Shown piece by piece: positions 4,779 to 10,123 of a DNA stretch of 10,123 bases. Made by a program: the position numbers and the translations under genes. The stretch comes from an uncultured Porphyromonadaceae bacterium. Its GTDB lineage: Bacteria > Bacteroidota > Bacteroidia > Bacteroidales > Muribaculaceae. The notes under the pieces are model-generated. The model ran no database searches. It was given only the letters and a program-made list of their open reading frames with translations, and was not told where the DNA came from. Within the stretch, counting starts at the first letter, position 1. Every line of letters starts with the position of its first letter. The stretch spans positions 1-10,123 of the forward strand of contig CAMWYV010000018.1 of assembly GCA_947178565.1 (NCBI GenBank), given 5' to 3'.

Positions 4779-5956
4779 TGGCAACAAGTTTGAATATTCA
4801 GCGACAGAACGGCAATGTCCCCAAAGCTCTGCCCGGTGAAGACCATATAACCGGTTTTTTGGTCTATCTTCCGGCTGCTGATATTCCGGCAGCTTTTAAG
4901 ACCGAGCACGTGCAGCCGCTTAGCACCATTGACGCGGCAGAGGCGGCAGGCATTAAGGAGGATGCAGCGAGCTGGGGTGTGCGTATGCTTCATTATCAGC
5001 TCAGCGAGATTTACCGCATAAACCCGGCTGTCAGCCTGTATGTGGCAATTTTCGAGAAGCCGCAGGGTGCCTCTCAGACATTCTCGGAAATCAAAACCGT
5101 GCAGAACTTTGCCGCCGGTCGTATTCGTCAGATCGGTGTATGGTGTGGCGACCGCGCTCTGAGCGGTGACGACCTCACAGCCCTGCAAGGTGTGGCGGAC
5201 GCACTGGCCGAGGAGGAGGCGGAACTTTCAATCGTGTACGCTCCGAAAGTGGCTGCCCTCAGCACTATGCCGGTTAATCTTGCCGGAGAGAATAAAAGCC
5301 GTGTCAGCGTGGTAATAGGACAGGCAGGAAGCGGTAAAGGAGCAGAACTGTTTAACGACAATACCAATGCCGAAAAAGCCAGCGTCAGCGGTCTGGGTGT
5401 TGTCATGGGCTTACTCAGCAGCGCAAAGGTTCACCAGTGTATTGCGTGGATCAAAGAGTTCCCCACCGGTGTAAGTCTTCCGGCGTTCGGTGACGGCACA
5501 CTGTTGCGCGATGTGGATAAGGCATTGCTCGAGACACTTGACACCGCGCGTTATCTGTTCTTTGTCACTCATACCGGGCAAGCCGGCAGCTATATGAACG
5601 ACAGCCACACAATGGACTCCGCCATTAGCGACTATGCAGCTATTGAGAGCGTGCGAACAATGGACAAAGCTGTGCGAGGCATACGCACATACGTAAAGCC
5701 GGAACTGGGCGGCAACGTATATGTGGACGCTTCCACCGGACAGTTGGCAAGCTATACCGTGGCGCATTTGGAAACTGTGGCAAACCAAGCCCTCGAGGCT
5801 ATGGAACGAGCCGGGGAACTTAGCGGCTACAAAGTCGAGATTGACCCGGCGCAGGATGTCGCAAGTACCAGCCTGGTAGAGTTCGTAATCAAGAATGTTG
5901 CAGTCCCGGTTATGCGACATATAAGAATTAAAATCGGGTTCGCAAAATCCGTATAA
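4778..5956 (+). CDS. Contractile tail sheath protein (DUF2586 type)
   Basis: This 392-aa protein forms the sheath that contracts to drive the tail tube through the host envelope. The sequence pattern is that of DUF2586 phage sheath proteins of Bacteroidetes: an N-terminal domain with HITGFLVYLP (23-32), a middle SVVIGQAGSGKGAELF segment, a SAKVHQCIAWIKEF helix, RYLFFVTHTGQAGSYMNDSHTM, and a C-terminal helix and strand that end in MRHIRIKIGFAKSV, where sheath subunits interlock. The GQAGSGKG stretch (residues 181-188) resembles a P-loop but ends in Gly rather than Ser/Thr, so it is not taken as an ATP site. The start is fixed by the TAATG overlap with the upstream gene. Presence of this protein shows the phage has a contractile tail. 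Confidence 0.88.
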   Translation: MATSLNIQRQNGNVPKALPGEDHITGFLVYLPAADIPAAFKTEHVQPLSTIDAAEAAGIKEDAASWGVRMLHYQLSEIYRINPAVSLYVAIFEKPQGASQTFSEIKTVQNFAAGRIRQIGVWCGDRALSGDDLTALQGVADALAEEEAELSIVYAPKVAALSTMPVNLAGENKSRVSVVIGQAGSGKGAELFNDNTNAEKASVSGLGVVMGLLSSAKVHQCIAWIKEFPTGVSLPAFGDGTLLRDVDKALLETLDTARYLFFVTHTGQAGSYMNDSHTMDSAISDYAAIESVRTMDKAVRGIRTYVKPELGGNVYVDASTGQLASYTVAHLETVANQALEAMERAGELSGYKVEIDPAQDVASTSLVEFVIKNVAVPVMRHIRIKIGFAKSV

Positions 5957-5979
5957 CCTAAATACAAAAGGCAAAAGCA

Positions 5980-6426
5980 ATGGACGTAAGTATTAAAAAC
6001 GGCGTGCCTATGGTTAACGGCATGTTAGTTGTGTGGGCTGATATAGTCGTACTTGTCGGCGGTGTGCCTGTTACAGGCATTACCGGTGTGGAGTATGGCG
6101 ACGAGCAGGAAATCGTTAACAAGTGGGGCGCGGGTCGTCACCCGGTGGGACGTGCAAAAGGACGTATAACCCCCTCCGCTAAAATAACCCTCTACCACGA
6201 GGAAGTTGTGGCGCTTCAATCCCAGAGCGTTAACGGCAGACTGCAAGACCTCCCGCCCATTGAAATACAGGTAAGTTATTTGCCTGAAAATGGGGTTGTG
6301 GTAACTGACAAGATCCGCAACTGCCATATTTCAAGCAATACGCGCAAGTGGAAAGAGGGAGACACCGGCCAGGAGGTAGAACTTCCGCTCGTTCCCTCAA
6401 ATATCGAATGGGGCAAAACTGCATAA
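5980..6426 (+). CDS. Tail tube protein
   Basis: This 148-aa protein directly follows the sheath gene after 23 nt, the usual place of the tube gene in contractile phages. It has the beta-rich layout of tube proteins: TGITGVEYGDEQEIVNKWGAGRHPVG (an early strand-loop-strand), a middle AKITLYHEEV segment, and a closing set of strands with HISSNTRKWKEGDTGQEVELPLVPSNIEW, where the final I-x-W is typical. Hexameric rings of this protein form the inner tube through which DNA passes. The A-rich AAAAGCA before the ATG supports this start. A strong hairpin follows the stop. Confidence 0.82.
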   Translation: MDVSIKNGVPMVNGMLVVWADIVVLVGGVPVTGITGVEYGDEQEIVNKWGAGRHPVGRAKGRITPSAKITLYHEEVVALQSQSVNGRLQDLPPIEIQVSYLPENGVVVTDKIRNCHISSNTRKWKEGDTGQEVELPLVPSNIEWGKTA

Positions 6427-6448
6427 TCCCCAATTCGTACCCTTTTAA

Positions 6449-6478
6449 GGCCGTTAAGGGTTGACCCCCTTAACGGTC
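6449..6478 (+). terminator. Strong stem-loop after the tail tube gene
   Basis: GGCCGTTAAGGG (6449-6460) pairs with CCCTTAACGGTC (6467-6478) over 12 bp including one G-U, with a 6-nt loop. No T tract follows on either strand, so it is not a classic intrinsic terminator. It could reduce read-through, protect upstream RNA from decay, or mark an RNA processing site, setting the abundant tube and sheath apart from the lower-dose tail chaperones. The rest of 6427-6534 is AT-rich with no gene. Confidence 0.5.
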
Positions 6479-6534
6479 ACTAATAATCAAACTTAAACAG
6501 TAATTAAAAACCATTTAATCCCCGATTAAACAGC

Positions 6535-6873
6535 ATGGAAAAGGTTAACAACACCCCTAAAGTATTTAACGGCGACCTGACAGAAGCACAGGTCAAGGCG
6601 TTCAAGACCCAGCACCGCAAGAGCTTCGCGGTTGAAATCCAGGACGGCAACGAGGTTCATATCGGCTATTTCAAGCGCCCTACTCTGGAGACTCTGAAAG
6701 CTATAACCAAGGTTGCAAAGAGTGATGAAGTGGAAGCCGGTAAAGTGATGTTCGACAACTGCTGGCTGGGCGGAAGTCAGGAACTGCGCACCGATGCGCT
6801 GCTCTTCATGGCGGTTCAAAAGAAGTTGGGTGAAGTGCTCAACGGCTTCCAGGGTCTAATAAAAAACTTGTAG
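6535..6873 (+). CDS. Tail assembly chaperone, G-type
   Basis: This 112-aa protein sits between tail tube and tape measure, the standard place of the G chaperone. It has the compact alpha/beta character of such proteins (LTEAQVKAFKTQHRK, then EVHIGYFKRPTLETLKAITK, with a helical C-terminus). G coats the tape measure during tail assembly together with a minor longer form. The gene ends ATA AAA AAC TTG TAG, placing a perfect A AAA AAC slippery heptamer two codons before the stop, which couples it to the next open frame. The function is inferred from position and the frameshift signal, which together are strong. Confidence 0.8.
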   Translation: MEKVNNTPKVFNGDLTEAQVKAFKTQHRKSFAVEIQDGNEVHIGYFKRPTLETLKAITKVAKSDEVEAGKVMFDNCWLGGSQELRTDALLFMAVQKKLGEVLNGFQGLIKNL

Positions 6874-7082
6874 AGGCGCACACATTGGCGGAGTCTGACG
6901 AGGAGGACGGCTTCGCCAAGGGGTGCGCCCTGATCCGCGCTAATCTGCATGTCGATATTGATAAAATAGAGACCGAGGAGGAATGGGCACAACTCTATTG
7001 CAAGGCTGTATGGCTGGAGCGTTGGAGAAACCGAAATCGGGCGGAACTTATCGCGTCACTATTTGGCGAGGGTAAGAGTTAA
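6535..7082 (+). CDS. Frameshifted tail assembly chaperone, GT fusion (-1 shift at 6861-6867)
   Basis: A -1 slip on A AAA AAC (6861-6867) sends the ribosome into the frame CTT GTA GAG GCG CAC... and on to the TAA at 7080-7082. The product has 111 residues of G plus 71 residues of the T part, 182 aa in all. The T part is acidic, helical and Trp-rich (EEEWAQLYCKAVWLERWRNRN) and has no good start codon of its own: the only early candidate, TTG at 6885, lacks the start context of other genes here. In lambda-like and many contractile phages G and GT are made in a fixed ratio and both are needed for tail assembly. Here signal, spacing and structure are all present. Confidence 0.82.
6861..6929 (+). 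promoter_or_regulatory. Programmed -1 ribosomal frameshift site
   Basis: The slippery heptamer A AAA AAC (6861-6867) is in the right phase (ATA AAA AAC). After a 7-nt spacer that includes the zero-frame TAG, a perfect 7-bp stem GGCGCAC (6875-6881) / GTGCGCC (6923-6929) begins. Inside it lies a second stem, GGCGGA (6887-6892) / TTCGCC (6912-6917), with a further GTC/GAC pairing. Spacing of 5-9 nt between heptamer and stem is typical of stimulators of -1 frameshifting. Confidence 0.82.
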
Positions 7083-7234
7083 CCCCACATTGAGGAGTCG
7101 CCGGGATTGTTAGATGAACCATTACCTCGACCCTTAACCATAACACGGAAAAAACCGACTACCATTAAAACAATGGAAATCATAACTAACAAAGCGCCCA
7201 ACTTTGCAATAAGTGAAAAGATGAAGTCGAACAT
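7079..7234 (-). CDS. Small single-pass membrane protein on the opposite strand
   Basis: The minus strand carries a 51-codon frame from an ATG at 7234-7232 to TAA at 7081-7079. It encodes a short start, one strong hydrophobic segment (about residues 4-33, with LGALLVMISIVLMVVGFF) followed by basic VKGRGNGSS and a polar tail. The frame fills the only longer gap in the tail module (7083-7285) and has a promoter-like site just upstream on the same strand. Its stop codon overlaps the stop of the T frame tail to tail. No family is recognised. Possible roles are an accessory or superinfection-related membrane peptide expressed independently of the late operon. The long frame upstream of this ATG runs antisense into the tape measure gene and is not part of it. 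Confidence 0.5.
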   Translation of the reverse strand: MFDFIFSLIAKLGALLVMISIVLMVVGFFRVMVKGRGNGSSNNPGDSSMWG

Positions 7235-7262
7235 AATAAACCGTGTTAATTGTAAAACACCA

Positions 7263-7292
7263 CAAATATAATAAAAATCACCGATATGGCAA
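7263..7292 (-). promoter_or_regulatory. Candidate minus-strand promoter for the small membrane gene
   Basis: On the minus strand TATATTTG (7270-7263) is a full match to the Bacteroidetes -7 box TAnnTTTG. TTG at 7292-7290 lies 19 nt upstream and serves as a -33 box (3 of 4 bases). Transcription would start near 7256 and give a leader of about 22 nt to the ATG at 7234. The -33 part lies inside the first codons of the tape measure gene. Confidence 0.45.
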
Positions 7293-9454
7293 GCGTTTTT
7301 GACTATATTTTTAATATAGGCGGCAACTTTACCAACACGATAAACGGCATGACGGATGCGACAGGCCGCTTTAGCGGTCAAGTTGAAGGAGCACGGGACA
7401 GAATGACCGGGCTTGCTTCCGTATTGGGTAGTTTTGATTATGCTAAAAATATAGCCCAGAGCATAGCAGACGGATTTAACCAGCTCAGTAATGCCGGTAT
7501 AACACTTGATAGCCAGATGCACGACCTCAGCGCGGTTGCCGGTGTTACTGGTGACGAGTTGAAACAAATTGAGACATTTGCCCGGCAGAGTGCAAAGGCT
7601 TTCGGAACTGATGCCAGTGTGGCGGTGGAGGGTTATAAATTGCTTCTCTCACAACTTAGCCCGGAACTGGGTAAATATCCGGAAGCCCTCAGCGCAATGG
7701 GCGACTGCATACAGACAACCAGCAAGCTGATGGGTGGTGACGGTGTAGCGGCTGCACAGGTTCTGACTACAGCGATGAACCAGTACGGCGTAAGTATGGA
7801 GGATCCAATTGCCGCCAGTGCTGAAATGGCACGTATGATGAACGTAATGGCGGCAGCCGGTCAGGCAGGATCCGCAGAGCTTCCATCTATAAGCGCGGCA
7901 CTCCAGCAATGCGGTATGGCGGCCAAAGCGGCTAACGTTAGCTTTGAGGAGACAAACGCCGCAATCCAGGTACTTGACAAAGCAGGTAAAAAAGCAAGTG
8001 AGGGCGGTGTTGCCCTCCGCAACGTGTTGGGTCAGCTCAGCAAAGGGCGCTTTGTCGAGAAGCAGGCACGTGAGGAACTTGAAAAGGCGGGCATTGACGT
8101 TGTGGCATTAGGTGACAATTCCAAGAGCCTTAAAGAGCGTTTGGAAATGCTCAAACCGATGCTCAACGACTCCGCGCTGCTGTCTAAATTTTTCGGTGTT
8201 GAGAACGCCAACGCCGCGCGTGCTCTTATACAAGGCACGGACGCCTTGCAAGGTTTTACAGACGCAGTGACAGGCACCAACAGCGCCACCGAGCAGGCGG
8301 CTATTGTAATGGATAGTTACGCCGAACGTCAGGCGCGAGTAAACCAACAATTTGAGGACTTCAAAATTACTATATTCCAAGCCACCGGCGATTTTTCGTT
8401 ATGGTGTGGTGTAGTGACTTCGGCACTTGTGCCAATAGCACAACTTGCCCCACTTATTACAGCAGTGTGGAAAGGGATGCTCTTAGTAAAAGGGCTGAAA
8501 TGGGCAAGTATGTGGACCTTAATTCAACGCGGTATATATGTAGCCCAGGTGCAAATGGCATTTATGAACCGGGAACTCGTAACCGGTCAATTTGCGTCCA
8601 ATGGTTTTTTGATAAATATAACCCGCGCCACACTAGCAGTGCTTCGCTTCGCCACCGTTGGAATATTCAACGCACTCAAAGGGCTTGGCGCGCTGGTTCT
8701 ATCATTCGTTACAGGCGGCACAGCTTCCGCCACATTCTCCGGAATTGCCTCAACAGCCTTTGGCGCGTTTGCTACGACCGCGACAACAGCGTGTCGCGCT
8801 GTTGGGGTTGCAATTATGAACATTCCAATAATTGGCTTGGTCGCCGCAGGCATTGCAGGTCTAATAGCACTCGGTACATACTTCTGGAACACGTCGGCAA
8901 AATTCCGCGCGGTACTCAAAGGCACATGGGCGGCGTTCAAGGCTTGTTTTACCGGTATCGGCGAACTTGCTAAAAACACGTTCGGAGCAATCGGCGACCT
9001 CATTAAAGCGGCGTTTAGTTTATCCCCCTCCGGAATAGACGCAGCCCTGAAAAAATTAAAAGCCGGTTTCAGTGATTACGGAAAACAGGTGGGACAGGCA
9101 TTTAATGAGGCTTACGATGCTGAAATGGCGGAGTCCTCCAAAAAAGATCCTAAAAAGAACCCTAACGGGAAAAAGCCCGACCCCAACGCCAGCAGCGCGG
9201 CTGTTCCGGAGGTTACGGTTCCGGAAGTCAACCCAACCGGCAACACTCTGAGCGGTGCAAGCGGAACAAGCGGCAAAGGATCCGGCAGTGACGGAGGCAG
9301 CAAAATAAGAAACATAACAATAAATATTGATAAACTTGTCGAGCGCTTCGAGATACACAGCACGACCATGGGCGAAAGCACCGAAAAGGTTAAGGCTGTT
9401 ATTTTGGAGACCCTTATGGGAGCGCTTAACGACACACAATTAGCAATGTCATGA
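7286..9454 (+). CDS. Tail tape measure protein (TP901-like)
   Basis: This 722-aa protein sets tail length and occupies the tail lumen before DNA ejection. The N-terminal half (about 70-330) carries the TP901/PhageMin_Tail pattern: LDSQMHDLSAVAGVTGDELKQ, AKAFGTDASVAVEG, MMNVMAAAGQAGSAELPSISAAL, then NAAIQVLDKAGKKASEGGVALRNVLGQLSKG. Hydrophobic segments at about 370-405, 449-475 and 509-535 are the usual membrane-inserting parts. Residues 615-672 are a low-complexity Lys/Pro/Ser/Gly linker, and the last 40 residues are a charged helix that likely binds the baseplate end. At about 0.15 nm per residue the tail would be near 108 nm (a rough family rule). The start is the A-rich-context ATG at 7286. 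It overlaps the next gene by 4 nt. Confidence 0.92.
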   Translation: MASVFDYIFNIGGNFTNTINGMTDATGRFSGQVEGARDRMTGLASVLGSFDYAKNIAQSIADGFNQLSNAGITLDSQMHDLSAVAGVTGDELKQIETFARQSAKAFGTDASVAVEGYKLLLSQLSPELGKYPEALSAMGDCIQTTSKLMGGDGVAAAQVLTTAMNQYGVSMEDPIAASAEMARMMNVMAAAGQAGSAELPSISAALQQCGMAAKAANVSFEETNAAIQVLDKAGKKASEGGVALRNVLGQLSKGRFVEKQAREELEKAGIDVVALGDNSKSLKERLEMLKPMLNDSALLSKFFGVENANAARALIQGTDALQGFTDAVTGTNSATEQAAIVMDSYAERQARVNQQFEDFKITIFQATGDFSLWCGVVTSALVPIAQLAPLITAVWKGMLLVKGLKWASMWTLIQRGIYVAQVQMAFMNRELVTGQFASNGFLINITRATLAVLRFATVGIFNALKGLGALVLSFVTGGTASATFSGIASTAFGAFATTATTACRAVGVAIMNIPIIGLVAAGIAGLIALGTYFWNTSAKFRAVLKGTWAAFKACFTGIGELAKNTFGAIGDLIKAAFSLSPSGIDAALKKLKAGFSDYGKQVGQAFNEAYDAEMAESSKKDPKKNPNGKKPDPNASSAAVPEVTVPEVNPTGNTLSGASGTSGKGSGSDGGSKIRNITINIDKLVERFEIHSTTMGESTEKVKAVILETLMGALNDTQLAMS

Positions 9455-10086
9455 GCCTAATTCCACAACCGAGCTTAGGAGGTAAAAAATTACCGGTAAG
9501 CATAGATCTTGCAGCTATGAGCTGGGGGCAGCACATGGCAAAGAAACTTATCCGCTTCAAGGAATTGGGCGGAAATCCTGAACGTGACGGTATAACCGTG
9601 CACGAGATTGGGCAGCCTATCACCGACCCGGAATACTGGGAGGGGCGCTGGGTGCTCTGCAAACTCCGTTTGGAGCGTGAAAACGGCGAGGGTCTGACTT
9701 TCGTCGATGCAGTAGCAGCAGCCAGCCGGGAGCACAGGATTGTAAGCACCGCTCTGACCGGCAGAGACGGCACAGTGAAAGAGTACATAAACGCCGGCGA
9801 TTGGGCTGTCAATATCGTGTTGGGCTTGCAGTGCGTTGAAAACGGAGAAATAGCCGATAAATGGCCCGACAATGAACTGCGACAATTACGCAAGCTATTG
9901 GAAGCAAATGAGGCTTTGAGGGTTCACAGCGAATTTTTAGACGCTTTGAATATCGGGCGGCTTGTCATACGAAGCTATTCACTTAGTCAAATGACAGAAG
10001 CGAATTATCAGGCAGTTGAAATTAGTGCGGTCAGCGATGAAGATTACGAGATATTCAGCAACGATTATGAGCAACCGAAAAAATAA
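9451..10086 (+). CDS. DUF6046-like tail/baseplate protein
   Basis: This 211-aa protein overlaps the tape measure stop by 4 nt (ATGA), so its translation is probably coupled to it. It resembles a family of Bacteroidetes phage proteins after the tape measure (recalled as DUF6046): a KEYINAGDWAVNIVLGL strand pair (110-126), WPDNELRQLRKLLEANEALRVHS helix (139-160), FLDALNIGRLVIRSYSL (162-178), and a closing strand NYQAVEISAVSDEDYE. The order (tape measure, then this) matches that of DNA-circularisation or hub-connecting proteins in Mu-like phages, so a role at the distal end of the tail tube is likely. Function is inferred from place only. Confidence 0.62.
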   Translation: MSLIPQPSLGGKKLPVSIDLAAMSWGQHMAKKLIRFKELGGNPERDGITVHEIGQPITDPEYWEGRWVLCKLRLERENGEGLTFVDAVAAASREHRIVSTALTGRDGTVKEYINAGDWAVNIVLGLQCVENGEIADKWPDNELRQLRKLLEANEALRVHSEFLDALNIGRLVIRSYSLSQMTEANYQAVEISAVSDEDYEIFSNDYEQPKK

Positions 10087-10094
10087 CAACAGCG

Positions 10095-10123
10095 ATGAAA
10101 GGCATGGTAATTGACAGTATCAC
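10095..10123 (+). CDS. Partial gene, start only (next tail gene)
   Basis: An ATG at 10095 follows the previous stop by 8 nt and has the same A-rich context (AAATAACAACAGCG) as other starts in the window. Nine complete codons are visible (MKGMVIDSI), too few to identify it. By position a baseplate or LysM-type tail protein could be expected. Confidence 0.5.

Noticed and set aside
5318..5341. P-loop-like GQAGSGKG in the tail sheath protein
   Set aside because: The last position is Gly instead of Ser/Thr and the protein fits a sheath family with a similar segment; no other ATPase motif is present.
6885..7082. T chaperone as an independent gene starting at TTG 6885
   Set aside because: The context is poor, the start lies inside the frameshift stem, and the slippery site explains the frame better.
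7235..7567. N-terminal extension of the minus-strand frame that contains the small membrane gene
   Set aside because: The extension is antisense to the tape measure start and lies upstream of the promoter-like site; only the 51-codon part from 7234 looks like a real protein.
8401..8973. 190-codon plus-strand frame inside the tape measure gene
   Set aside because: It lies wholly within the tape measure frame, has an Arg/Cys/Ser-rich composition with no domain, and no start context.
1..10123. CRISPR array, diversity-generating retroelement or defence system
   Set aside because: No regularly spaced repeats, no template/variable repeat pair, no reverse transcriptase or known defence gene were seen; the window is a phage structural module.

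Overview
The window is part of a contractile-tailed (myovirus-type) bacteriophage or prophage whose host is probably a member of the Bacteroidales. Evidence for the phage type is a DUF2586-like tail sheath, a tail tube, a G/GT tail chaperone pair, a TP901-like tape measure protein, a prohead protease fused to a scaffold, and a capsid protein. Evidence for the host is the start context: start codons are preceded by A-rich stretches, usually without a Shine-Dalgarno sequence, and promoter-like sites match the Bacteroidetes pattern TTTG - about 20 nt - TAnnTTTG. The region looks like roughly 50% GC by eye. No integrase, transposase, repressor or DNA replication gene is present, so lifestyle cannot be read from this window.

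Layout: Positions 1-523 hold the start of a leftward operon: a small-terminase-like gpP-type HTH protein and the first 14 codons of the next gene. Positions 524-879 are a non-coding control region with a GC-rich hairpin, a two-shell dyad-symmetric element that looks like a divergent promoter pair around a palindrome, an initiator-type tRNA (CAT anticodon), and a strongly folded leader. Positions 880-3021 are the head genes: protease/scaffold (with a likely internal scaffold start) and the major capsid protein with an odd signal-peptide-like N-terminus. Positions 3028-4467 are a lysis cassette: an endolysin of the T7 amidase type, a membrane-anchored coiled-coil protein, and a lipoprotein-plus-TM protein overlapping it out of frame (candidate spanin). 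A 104-aa unknown follows. Positions 4778-10086 are the tail genes: sheath, tube, chaperones G and GT (by a textbook -1 frameshift site), tape measure and a DUF6046-like tail/baseplate protein. The next gene starts at 10095 and runs off the end.

The rightward genes are tightly packed, with ATGA or TAATG overlaps at three junctions, which suggests one late transcript starting near position 670. The exceptions are breaks at 6427-6534 (a strong hairpin) and 7083-7285. The latter contains a likely 51-codon membrane protein gene on the opposite strand with its own promoter.

Most noteworthy: (1) the -1 frameshift signal at 6861-6929, with slippery heptamer, 7-nt spacer and stem; (2) the divergent dyad control region centred at 623; (3) an initiator-like tRNA with U at position 37 at the head of the late operon; (4) the minus-strand small membrane gene inside the tail module; (5) the overlapping lysis genes with unimolecular-spanin topology; (6) the internal scaffold start. 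All family names come from recall of sequence patterns; no search was run.
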